NCBI GenBank assembly: GCA_023420715.1
Contig: JAEZVR010000142.1
Span: forward strand, 1 to 12,783
Length of the DNA stretch: 12,783 nucleotides
Origin: Bacillota bacterium
GTDB lineage: Bacteria > Bacillota > Clostridia > Saccharofermentanales > Fastidiosipilaceae
Reading direction: 5' to 3'
Shown: positions 6,983 to 12,783 of the stretch, piece by piece
Layout of the letters: every line of letters begins with the position of its first letter
Position numbering within the stretch: the stretch's first letter is position 1
Program-made: the position numbers and the translations under genes
Notes under the pieces: model-generated
What the model was told of the DNA's origin: nothing
What the model saw: the letters and a program-made list of their open reading frames with translations, nothing else
The model's database searches: none

Positions 6983-8428
6983 ATGATGAAATTTACATTA
7001 GAAAATCAATATGATGTACGTGTTTATCCTGTCTTTACGTCAAACCCGAGTAATGGGATTCCGTTACTGGAAACGCTTAAAGCGAGAGATCTCTTTAGTG
7101 GTAAAAATGGAGAGATCTTTTATCAGATGGGAGAAGCAGATAAACCGACCATCGTGCTCATTGGTTTGGGTGCAGCTAAAGATGTTTGCGCAAATTGTTT
7201 GCGTAAAGCTTATTTTAAAGTGGGGCAGCAATTACGTACTCACCGTGAGCAAAAGGCCACCATTGTGTTGCCAGAAGGTTTGCAGTTGAGCGAAAAAGAA
7301 GTGATTCAATCGATTTGCGAGGGATTACTTCACAGCACTTACCAGTTTGACCATCATAAATCAGATGTTAAGCCAGCTGTATCCTTGACGATTGCTTTTG
7401 ACGGTGTTGTTGATCAAGCGGCGGCTAAAGCGGGCATTGATTTGGCGCAAACCCTCATGGAAGGTGTTTTTATTACACGGGATTTGGTCAATGAACCGGC
7501 CAATGTGATTTATCCAGAAACACTTGCACAGCGTGCAGAAGCAATTTTATCTCCGCTGGGCGTTGAGGTTCAGATTCACGACCGTGAATCGATTGAACAG
7601 ATTGGGATGAAGGCTTTTTTAACGGTCGCCCGAGGATCTGCAAAGGCGCCTAAACTCATTGTCATGAATTATAATGGCAATCCAGATTCGTCTGAACGCA
7701 CTGCTTTGGTGGGTAAAGGTTTGACCTATGATTCGGGTGGATATTCGATTAAGCCCACCACTTCAATGGATACCATGTTCTGCGATATGGGTGGTGCGGG
7801 GACTGTAATCGGTACGATGGCAGTGCTGGCCAAGTTAAAGCCCCGTGTCAATGTTACAGCGGTTGTCGCTGCGTGTGAAAACATGATTTCGGGTGATGCT
7901 TATCGCCCCGGTGATATTATTGAAACCATGGCTGGCAAGAGTGTCCATATTGTGAATACGGATGCTGAGGGTCGCCTCACTTTAGCGGACGCAGTCTATT
8001 TTGCGACGGCAAAGGACCACCTTAACTGTGATCGTGTGATTGATTTGGCAACGTTGACTGGTGCCTGTTTGGTCGCCTTAGGCGAGTTTTATACGGGTGT
8101 CCTAACGAATGATGAGGCATTTGAGGCTGACTTTGAAAAAGCGGCAAAACGTGCAGGTGAACGTGTCTGGCGATTGCCAAACGATCCTGATTTTGCAGAC
8201 TTCAATAAGGCTGAAATGGCTGATTTGAAGAATACAGGCGGCCGTTTTGGCGGTACGATTACAGCAGGACAATTTGTTGGTGCTTTTGTGGCTGATGAAA
8301 AACCATGGATTCATCTCGATATTGCTGGAACTGCTTATATTGAGAAAGCCTATGGCTATTTAAATAAGGGCGCAACGGGTGTCCATGTTCAGGCATTGAC
8401 CTATCTACTTTGTGGTGATGAAATTTAA
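6983..8428 (+). CDS. pepA: Leucyl aminopeptidase, M17 family (PepA-like)
   Basis: Cytosolic dinuclear metal aminopeptidase that removes N-terminal residues from peptides; usually hexameric. From ATG 6983 it is 481 residues, normal for the family. The C-terminal catalytic domain has all metal and catalytic residues: Lys245 and Asp250 in VGKGLTYDSGG, Lys257, Asp268 in CDMGG, and Asp327, Glu329 and Arg331 in NTDAEGRLTLADA. The family's usual FDSGG reads YDSGG. The frame stays open upstream to TTG 6953, but the AAAGGTG at 6972-6978 points to ATG 6983, or to ATG 6986 immediately after it. A TATGAT at 6944-6949 may be its -10, but no matching -35 was found. It is followed by a strong terminator. 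Confidence 0.93.
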   Translation: MMKFTLENQYDVRVYPVFTSNPSNGIPLLETLKARDLFSGKNGEIFYQMGEADKPTIVLIGLGAAKDVCANCLRKAYFKVGQQLRTHREQKATIVLPEGLQLSEKEVIQSICEGLLHSTYQFDHHKSDVKPAVSLTIAFDGVVDQAAAKAGIDLAQTLMEGVFITRDLVNEPANVIYPETLAQRAEAILSPLGVEVQIHDRESIEQIGMKAFLTVARGSAKAPKLIVMNYNGNPDSSERTALVGKGLTYDSGGYSIKPTTSMDTMFCDMGGAGTVIGTMAVLAKLKPRVNVTAVVAACENMISGDAYRPGDIIETMAGKSVHIVNTDAEGRLTLADAVYFATAKDHLNCDRVIDLATLTGACLVALGEFYTGVLTNDEAFEADFEKAAKRAGERVWRLPNDPDFADFNKAEMADLKNTGGRFGGTITAGQFVGAFVADEKPWIHLDIAGTAYIEKAYGYLNKGATGVHVQALTYLLCGDEI

Positions 8429-8432
8429 TGAT

Positions 8433-8469
8433 TTAGGGTAGCCTCATGTTTAGGCTACCCTAACTTTTT
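8433..8469 (+). terminator. Terminator after pepA
   Basis: A perfect 12-bp stem (8433-8444 with 8452-8463) has a 7-nt loop and is followed by CTTTTT. It begins 4 nt after the pepA stop and ends only 11 nt before the rfbB start, next to the rfbB ribosome binding site. It therefore separates the two genes but may also act as a leader element for rfbB. Confidence 0.88.
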
Positions 8470-8480
8470 GAGGGCGATTT

Positions 8481-9482
8481 ATGAAAATCTTGGTAACGGG
8501 TGGCGCAGGTTTTATTGGTGTAAATTTTGTTCATTACCTTGTTCAGACCTATCCTCAAGATGAGATTTATAATCTGGATGCATTGACCTATGCAGGTAAT
8601 TTGGAGAGCTTGGAACCTATTGCACATCTGCCAAATCATCATTTTGTCCGGCTGGATATTACCGATCGGGAGTCGGTTTTTCAGCTGTTTGAAAAGCATG
8701 AATTCGATGTGGTCGTTCATTTTGCGGCAGAGAGCCATGTGGACCGTTCCATTCAGCAACCGGATTTGTTTATTCAAACCAACGTTTTGGGGACACAAGT
8801 CCTCATGGATGCTGCAAAAACATATGGGGTTAAGCGCTTTCATCAAGTTTCTACGGACGAAGTTTATGGTGATTTGCCACTCGATCAACCCGATCTGTAT
8901 TTTACTGAATTGACGCCACTTTCCCCTTCTAGCCCCTATTCTGCATCTAAAGCTTCAGCAGATTTATTGGTGATGGCTTATGCAAGAACGTATGATTTGC
9001 CGGTCACGCTATCTCGATGCTCAAATAATTATGGGCCTTATCAGTTCCCAGAAAAATTAATTCCACTGACCATTAGCCGTGCTTTAAAAGGGCAGCCCAT
9101 ACCAGTATATGGCAATGGCTTAAATGTGCGGGATTGGCTGCATGTTTTAGATCATTGTAAAGCGATTGATCTGATTATTCGCAAAGGAAAAAATGGAGAG
9201 GTCTACAATATTGGTGGGCACAATGAACGCAATAATTTGCAGGTTGTCAAAACGATTTTGCAAGCTTTAGGAAAACCAGAGTCGCTCATTCAATTTGTCA
9301 AAGATCGTCCAGGACATGATTTAAGATATGCGATTGATCCTCAGAAATTAGAGCAAGATTTGGGCTGGTCCCATGAATACGCCTTTGAGGAAGGTATCGC
9401 TCAGACGGTAGAATGGTATCTCAATCATCAGACCTGGTGGCAGCATATACTGGACGGTACATATCGAACGATTCATTTGTGA
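8481..9482 (+). CDS. rfbB: dTDP-glucose 4,6-dehydratase (RmlB/RfbB)
   Basis: NAD-dependent short-chain dehydrogenase of the extended SDR family that converts dTDP-glucose to dTDP-4-keto-6-deoxyglucose, the second step to dTDP-L-rhamnose and other deoxysugars for cell-surface glycans. It has 333 residues, normal length. Seen: Rossmann motif GGAGFIG (7-13), FAAESHVDRS (81-90), the catalytic triplet Thr125-Asp126-Glu127 in STDEVYG, Tyr153 and Lys157 in YSASK, and the substrate-binding RDWLHV region (217-222). STDEVYG together with the AAESHVDRS segment favours RmlB over UDP-glucose 4-epimerase. The ATG at 8481 follows TGAGGGCG at 8469-8476. The usual partners rmlA, rmlC and rmlD are not in the window. 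Its promoter is not obvious because the pepA terminator abuts its ribosome binding site. Confidence 0.92.
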   Translation: MKILVTGGAGFIGVNFVHYLVQTYPQDEIYNLDALTYAGNLESLEPIAHLPNHHFVRLDITDRESVFQLFEKHEFDVVVHFAAESHVDRSIQQPDLFIQTNVLGTQVLMDAAKTYGVKRFHQVSTDEVYGDLPLDQPDLYFTELTPLSPSSPYSASKASADLLVMAYARTYDLPVTLSRCSNNYGPYQFPEKLIPLTISRALKGQPIPVYGNGLNVRDWLHVLDHCKAIDLIIRKGKNGEVYNIGGHNERNNLQVVKTILQALGKPESLIQFVKDRPGHDLRYAIDPQKLEQDLGWSHEYAFEEGIAQTVEWYLNHQTWWQHILDGTYRTIHL

Positions 9483-9486
9483 TCAA

Positions 9487-9514
9487 AAACTTGCATCATT
9501 TCATTAAACTTGCA
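9487..9514 (+). repeat. Direct 9-bp repeat upstream of the malic enzyme gene
   Basis: AAACTTGCA occurs at 9487-9495 and again at 9506-9514, 19 bp apart start to start. The pair lies in the 155-bp non-coding stretch between rfbB and the malic enzyme gene, about 60 bp upstream of the predicted -35. It may be a tandem binding site for a regulator or chance in AT-rich DNA. Confidence 0.3.
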
Positions 9515-9526
9515 ATATAACGATAT

Positions 9527-9538
9527 TGGTATATACCA
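9527..9538. promoter_or_regulatory. 12-bp palindrome upstream of the malic enzyme promoter
   Basis: TGGTATATACCA is a perfect palindrome 38 bp upstream of the predicted -35. Symmetry and position fit a dimeric regulator site. No known operator is matched with confidence, so the regulator is unknown. Confidence 0.35.
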
Positions 9539-9575
9539 GCCGCCTAAAAACATCGCTCTTTCGTTTCATATTTTG

Positions 9576-9604
9576 TTTACTTTGCCTAAGCATAGGGTTA
9601 TAGT
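9576..9604 (+). promoter_or_regulatory. Promoter of the malic enzyme gene
   Basis: TTTACT (9576-9581) and TATAGT (9599-9604) have a 17-bp spacer. Transcription would start about 9611, giving a leader of about 27 nt that carries the AAAGGAG ribosome binding site. Confidence 0.65.
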
Positions 9605-9637
9605 TGAATTAATTGATTGAATTCAAAGGAGACTACT

Positions 9638-10831
9638 ATGGTAGATAAACAATTGGCACTGGATAAGCATCGTGCGTGGCAGGGTAAGATTGAAGTTGTT
9701 GCTAAAGCGCCTGTGGGCACACCAGAAGATTTGGCCATTGCCTATACGCCTGGCGTTGCTGAGCCGTGTTTGGAAATTCAAAAAAATGTAGATGATTCAT
9801 ATGTCTATACGAGACGCGCTAATTTATGCGCGGTGATTACCAATGGTACAGCTGTTTTAGGTTTGGGCGATATCGGTCCCGAGGCTGGGATGCCCGTTAT
9901 GGAAGGTAAGTGTGCCCTGTTTAAGGCCTTTGGAGATGTTGATGCTTTCCCCATTTGTATTCGCAGTAAAGATGTGGATGAAATTGTCAAGACCGTTGAG
10001 ATGATCGCAGGTTCTTTTGGCGGTATTAATTTGGAAGATATTAAAGCGCCAGAATGTTTTGAAATCGAAAGACGGTTGAAGGAAAGTTTAGATATCCCTG
10101 TTTTTCACGATGATCAACATGGAACGGCAGTGATCACCTTGGCAGGGCTTATTAATGCCTTAAGAGTTGTAAAAAAAGATATTCATGATATTCATGTCGT
10201 TGTCAGTGGTGCTGGCGCTGCTGCCATGGCGATTACCAAATTATTAATTGCCTGCGGCTTGGATCCACGGCGTGTTATTTTGTGTGACCGCCAAGGCGCT
10301 TTATATGAGGGGCGTGAAAATATGAACCCATATAAAGCGGAAATTGCACAAATCACCAATGCGGATCATCGCTCAGGTACATTGGCTGATGTGATTGAAG
10401 GCGCAGATGTGTTTATTGGTGTTTCTGCACCAGGTGTTTTAACAAAAGAAATGGTGCAGAAGATGAATCGGGATGCCATCGTTTTTGCCTGTGCGAATCC
10501 GGTTCCAGAAATTATGCCTGACGAAGCAAAAGCGGCAGGTGCAGCTGTTGTTGCGACGGGGCGTTCTGATTTCCCCAATCAAATCAATAATGTGCTTGTT
10601 TTCCCGGGCGTTTTTAGAGGTGCGTTTGATGTGCATGCTTTTGATATTAACGATGCCATGAAAATTGCAGCTGCCTATGCGATTGCGCATCTGATTCCAG
10701 ATGAAGAGCTCAACGATGAATATATCATTCCAGCTGCTTTTGATCCGCGGGTAAAAGACGCGGTTTCGAAGGCGGTTGCAGATGCTGCCCGAGAAACAGG
10801 TGTGGCGAGATTGACCCATATTAAGCAATAA
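9638..10831 (+). CDS. NAD(P)-dependent malic enzyme, decarboxylating, short bacterial form
   Basis: Oxidatively decarboxylates malate to pyruvate and CO2 with reduction of NAD(P); cytoplasmic. From ATG 9638 it is 397 residues, typical of the short bacterial form without a phosphotransacetylase domain. Seen: Tyr36 in AYTPGVAEPC, Lys91 in MEGKCALFKAFG, metal ligands Glu133, Asp134 and Asp159 (NLEDIKAPECFE and DDQHGTA), nucleotide loop GAGAAA (191-196), NPVPEIMP (287-294) and FPNQINN (312-318). An Asp at position 217, after the second strand of the Rossmann fold, suggests a preference for NAD; this is an inference. The start is set by AAAGGAG at 9625-9631, six bases before the ATG, and not by the in-frame TTG at 9617. 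It has its own promoter and terminator, so it is probably monocistronic. No malate transporter or two-component system is adjacent. Confidence 0.94.
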   Translation: MVDKQLALDKHRAWQGKIEVVAKAPVGTPEDLAIAYTPGVAEPCLEIQKNVDDSYVYTRRANLCAVITNGTAVLGLGDIGPEAGMPVMEGKCALFKAFGDVDAFPICIRSKDVDEIVKTVEMIAGSFGGINLEDIKAPECFEIERRLKESLDIPVFHDDQHGTAVITLAGLINALRVVKKDIHDIHVVVSGAGAAAMAITKLLIACGLDPRRVILCDRQGALYEGRENMNPYKAEIAQITNADHRSGTLADVIEGADVFIGVSAPGVLTKEMVQKMNRDAIVFACANPVPEIMPDEAKAAGAAVVATGRSDFPNQINNVLVFPGVFRGAFDVHAFDINDAMKIAAAYAIAHLIPDEELNDEYIIPAAFDPRVKDAVSKAVADAARETGVARLTHIKQ

Positions 10832-10848
10832 ACAGATTGCCTGTCTGT

Positions 10849-10875
10849 AAACCACCTCATCTGGGGTGGTTTTTT
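10849..10875 (+). terminator. Terminator after the malic enzyme gene
   Basis: Bases 10849-10858 pair with 10863-10872, with one G-U pair and the loop ATCT, and the stem runs into a T tract at 10870-10875. It starts 18 nt after the stop codon and ends just before the -35 of the folT promoter. Confidence 0.88.
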
Positions 10876-10876
10876 A

Positions 10877-10906
10877 TTGCAACAAACGAGAATGATCATT
10901 TATGAT
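10877..10906 (+). promoter_or_regulatory. Promoter of the folT transcript
   Basis: TTGCAA (10877-10882) and TATGAT (10901-10906) have an 18-bp spacer. Transcription would start near 10913, just ahead of the riboswitch at 10918. The spacer holds a perfect 10-bp palindrome AATGATCATT (10891-10900), a possible operator. Confidence 0.6.
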
Positions 10907-10917
10907 GTAAACATAAC

Positions 10918-11016
10918 GACAGAGTAGATACGTTGCGTTAAGTGTTGAGTTGATGGGAAGTTGCACTCAAACGAAAAACTCAGGGGAGTTTGCGGTAACG
11001 TATTGCATCCGCTGTC
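10918..11016 (+). promoter_or_regulatory. THF riboswitch (tetrahydrofolate aptamer)
   Basis: The sequence matches the known THF-I aptamer in both conserved bases and fold. Conserved blocks are AGTAGAT (10923-10929), GCGTTAAGTG (10935-10944), GATGGGA with GTTG in the P3 loop, ACGAA after P3, and GCGGTAACG plus TTGCATCCG near the 3' end. Helices: P1 10918-10922 with 11012-11016, P2 10929-10934 with 10997-11002, P3 10945-10950 with 10965-10970, and P4 10976-10981 with 10986-10991. The element senses reduced folates and in Firmicutes commonly controls folT and folate synthesis genes. The gene downstream is a FolT-like transporter, which supports both calls. Confidence 0.92.
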
Positions 11017-11020
11017 ACAT

Positions 11021-11079
11021 ACAGAAAAAAATAAACGTTATTTCTGTTTGTGAAGCTAGAGAAATGGAGGTAACGTTTA
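11021..11079 (+). promoter_or_regulatory. Expression platform of the THF riboswitch: alternative helices at the folT ribosome binding site
   Basis: Two helices compete. A 7-bp hairpin pairs ACAGAAA (11021-11027) with TTTCTGT (11041-11047). Alternatively 11032-11049 pairs with 11062-11079 over 18 bp, nine perfect base pairs plus nine that include four G-U, and this buries GGAGG (11066-11070) up to the base before the ATG. The two share 11041-11047, so they exclude each other. The 5' strand of P1 (10919-10923, ACAGA) can also pair with 11043-11047. This fits control of translation initiation. No terminator T tract is present. Family knowledge predicts repression by THF, but the sequence alone does not fix the sign. 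Confidence 0.7.
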
Positions 11080-11661
11080 ATGAGTCGTTTAAATCAGCCG
11101 AGATTGTCGGTATCTGTCATCACCTTTTGTGCGCTTATGGTGGCACTCAATATTATTTTCGGAAGATTTTTGTCCGTCTTATATTTGCCACACGCCCGGT
11201 TTAGTCTGGCCATTTTGCCGATTTTGTTGACGGGCATATACCTTGGTCCTATTTTAGGATTTGTGGTCGGGGTTGTTGCTGACGTTGTTGGTATGTTGAT
11301 TTCTGGGGTGGGATTATTTCATCCAGGCATTACATTCACAACAGGACTAAGAGGGGTGTTGCCAGGTTTGATTATGATCTTGTGGCATCATAAACGCCGC
11401 ATTTGGACTTGGTTGACCATTGTATTTGCGGATTTGATTATTGCCAGTTTATTGTTGCAATCTTTGTGGTTTGTGCAACGAGCCGGTGCAACAAAAACGT
11501 ATTGGGCTGTATTGCTAGGTCGTGTACCAAATAGTGTTGTTTTGGCAGTTGCCTATTTTATCTTGTTATGTATTTTGGTACCTGTTCTGGATAAAGTTTT
11601 AATGCCCATGTTGCATCGGCGAAACAAACCATCGACTACCCCGCCTGAGGCGGCAGTTTAA
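11080..11661 (+). CDS. folT: Folate-specific ECF transporter S component (FolT)
   Basis: Integral membrane substrate-binding subunit of an energy-coupling factor transporter for folates; it works with the shared EcfA, EcfA' and EcfT module encoded elsewhere. It has 193 residues with about six hydrophobic segments (near 11-33, 42-58, 60-78, 84-102, 107-128 and 147-170) and a short charged C-terminal tail. The first helix carries an AxxxA motif (Ala18 and Ala22), as used by S components to dock on EcfT. The LPILLTGIYLGP stretch (46-57) and the later Gly-rich FHPGITFTTGLRG region are typical of the FolT group. The start is set by GGAGG at 11066-11070 and by the riboswitch platform ending at the ATG. 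Motifs alone would leave the vitamin open; the THF riboswitch points to folate. Confidence 0.88.
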   Translation: MSRLNQPRLSVSVITFCALMVALNIIFGRFLSVLYLPHARFSLAILPILLTGIYLGPILGFVVGVVADVVGMLISGVGLFHPGITFTTGLRGVLPGLIMILWHHKRRIWTWLTIVFADLIIASLLLQSLWFVQRAGATKTYWAVLLGRVPNSVVLAVAYFILLCILVPVLDKVLMPMLHRRNKPSTTPPEAAV

Positions 11662-11679
11662 CAATAGAAAGATCTTGCA

Positions 11680-12600
11680 ATGCCTGAATTGCCGGAAGTG
11701 GAAACATTAAAAAATAGTTTAGCGCCTATTTTAGAACAGGCTAATATCCGTTCGTGTCAATTGATCCGAACGGATATCTTGTCTTACCAGGATGTGGATG
11801 GTTTAAAACCAATGTCGTTAGATCAGGCTTGTTGTCTGTTTAATAACCAACAGATTCTTTCGCTGTATCGCAGGGGTAAATATATCTTGATCGAATGCAA
11901 ATCGGGATGGCTCGTCGCACATATGCGTATGACAGGGAAGCTGTTGATTTTTCCTGGTGCATTGACGCCGCAATCTTCCGATTTACCCAAGCATACGCAT
12001 GTTCTTTTCCATTTGGAAAAAACAATTCATTCGCAAATCCACCGGTATACATTGGCATTCAATGATGTCCGTCGTTTTGGTTCTCTAATCTGGATTTCTG
12101 GTCGGCAGCCACCAGATACGATTTTGCCAGATTTAGGGATAGAGCCTTTGAGTGCCGATTTTAACGGGAATTATTTGTATCGCCAAAGTCGGCGCCATGC
12201 TCAACTAAAAGTTAAATCTCTTTTGCTGAATCAGACGGTGATTGCCGGTCTAGGTAATATCTATGCAGACGAAGTTCTCTTTGCCGGCCGGGTACATCCG
12301 CTGCGATTAAGCAAATCACTTCGTCAATGGGAATGTGATGACCTTGTGATCCAAATTAAACGGATCTTGCAAGCGGCGATAGATGCAGGCGGTACATCTT
12401 TTCGAGATTATATGGATGCCAATCAAAAACGAGGACGTTATCTTTTAAAACTGAATGTTTATGGCAGATCAGGTCAGGGCTGTAAACATTGTGGTCATGC
12501 ATTAAAAAAAGTGACTGTCGGGGGACGATCAACGGTATATTGCCCACATTGCCAGCCGCGCAGACCAATGCCAAAAAGCGCATATCAGAAAAAGGGATAA
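11680..12600 (+). CDS. mutM: Formamidopyrimidine-DNA glycosylase (Fpg/MutM)
   Basis: Bifunctional DNA glycosylase/AP lyase that removes 8-oxoguanine and formamidopyrimidines. It starts with PELPEVE (Pro2 is the catalytic nucleophile after Met removal, Glu3 its partner), has the beta-hairpin Lys67 in YRRGKYIL, MRMTGKL (82-88), DVRRFGS (129-135), the helix-two-turn-helix segment AGLGNIYADE (189-198), and a C-terminal zinc finger with Cys268, Cys271, Cys288 and Cys291 plus Arg283. At 306 residues it is longer than the usual ~270-275, owing to extra sequence around residues 92-120 and a basic tail after the zinc finger. It lies 18 nt after folT with only a weak ribosome binding site and no promoter between, so it is probably co-transcribed and under the same folate riboswitch transcript. 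No clear terminator was found in 12601-12713. Confidence 0.95.
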   Translation: MPELPEVETLKNSLAPILEQANIRSCQLIRTDILSYQDVDGLKPMSLDQACCLFNNQQILSLYRRGKYILIECKSGWLVAHMRMTGKLLIFPGALTPQSSDLPKHTHVLFHLEKTIHSQIHRYTLAFNDVRRFGSLIWISGRQPPDTILPDLGIEPLSADFNGNYLYRQSRRHAQLKVKSLLLNQTVIAGLGNIYADEVLFAGRVHPLRLSKSLRQWECDDLVIQIKRILQAAIDAGGTSFRDYMDANQKRGRYLLKLNVYGRSGQGCKHCGHALKKVTVGGRSTVYCPHCQPRRPMPKSAYQKKG

Positions 12601-12713
12601 CATCATTGCGCAGAAAATGCGGTGAATGACAGCATAAGCGTTTATTTGTTGGAAAAAACGAGCGAAAAAGCCGCTAAACGCCCGGAAGGGGGAAAAGTAC
12701 AGATAAAAAAGAG

Positions 12714-12743
12714 TTGACATAAGAAGAAGCAAGAGAGTAAGAT
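12714..12743 (+). promoter_or_regulatory. Strong promoter, probably of an rRNA operon
   Basis: A perfect TTGACA (12714-12719) and TAAGAT (12738-12743) have an 18-bp spacer. An A-rich stretch lies just upstream, as in UP elements of stable RNA promoters. The downstream sequence looks like a 16S rRNA leader, which is the main reason for the rRNA call. Confidence 0.6.
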
Positions 12744-12749
12744 AGTCAA

Positions 12750-12783
12750 GCGCCTTGCGAGACGAGGCGCTGGACCTTGAAAA
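12750..12783 (+). other. Probable 5' leader of a 16S rRNA precursor, cut by the window edge
   Basis: A GCGCCT/AGGCGC hairpin (12750-12755 with 12765-12770) is followed by GGACCTTGAAAA at the window end. Firmicutes rRNA leaders commonly have a short GC-rich hairpin followed by a boxA-like CTTTGAAAA or CCTTGAAAA sequence. No mature rRNA sequence is inside the window, so this rests on the leader alone. Confidence 0.5.

Noticed and set aside
8460..8888. A 142-residue antisense open frame in rfbB
   Set aside because: It is the reverse complement of strongly conserved RmlB coding sequence, with no ribosome binding site or recognisable domain.
10950..11204. An 84-residue open frame overlapping the THF riboswitch and the folT start
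   Set aside because: It runs through the structured aptamer and then in a shifted frame over folT. It has no ribosome binding site and no family-like sequence.
12638..12681. GCGTTTA/TAAACGC inverted repeat as the mutM terminator
   Set aside because: The 7-bp arms are 30 nt apart with no T tract after them, so it is not a convincing intrinsic terminator.

Overview
The window reads as chromosomal housekeeping DNA from a member of the Bacillota (Firmicutes), most likely clostridial or a close relative. The evidence is AGGAGG-type ribosome binding sites, sigma-A-like TTGACA/TATAAT promoters, simple hairpin-plus-T-tract terminators, an archaeal/eukaryote-type prolyl-tRNA synthetase without an editing domain, and a tetrahydrofolate (THF) riboswitch in front of an ECF folate transporter gene. 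The genus cannot be fixed from the sequence alone. No phage, IS element, CRISPR array or defence system was seen.

Layout. Bases 1-3617 (+) carry the 3' two thirds of glmM (peptidoglycan precursor synthesis), proS and a divergent 1-phosphofructokinase-family PfkB kinase, probably as one transcript. They converge on eno (3686-4996, -), and a hairpin at 3637-3670 separates the two. Eno and an FGGY carbohydrate kinase (5177-6715, +) diverge from a 180-bp region that holds a promoter for each and an inverted repeat in the eno leader. A stand-alone tRNA-Val(GAC) with its own promoter and terminator follows (6763-6917). Next come pepA-like leucyl aminopeptidase (6983-8428), rfbB/rmlB dTDP-glucose 4,6-dehydratase (8481-9482), and malic enzyme with its own promoter and terminator (9576-10875). 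A THF riboswitch then controls folT (11080-11661), with mutM (11680-12600) directly behind it. The window ends in what looks like the promoter and leader of an rRNA operon (12714-12783).

Functionally the genes are a mix of central carbon metabolism (enolase, malic enzyme, two sugar kinases), translation (proS, tRNA-Val, probable rRNA operon), envelope precursors (glmM, rfbB), peptide turnover, folate uptake and DNA repair. They do not form one pathway. The most informative regulatory element is the THF riboswitch at 10918-11016. All four of its helices can be drawn, and the leader downstream can fold into an 18-bp helix that buries the folT Shine-Dalgarno sequence. No previously undescribed multi-gene system is evident. 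The main oddities are the Pro/Lys-rich N-terminal extension and altered lid region of the PfkB kinase, the eno leader hairpin, the missing obvious promoter for rfbB, and the orphan FGGY kinase.
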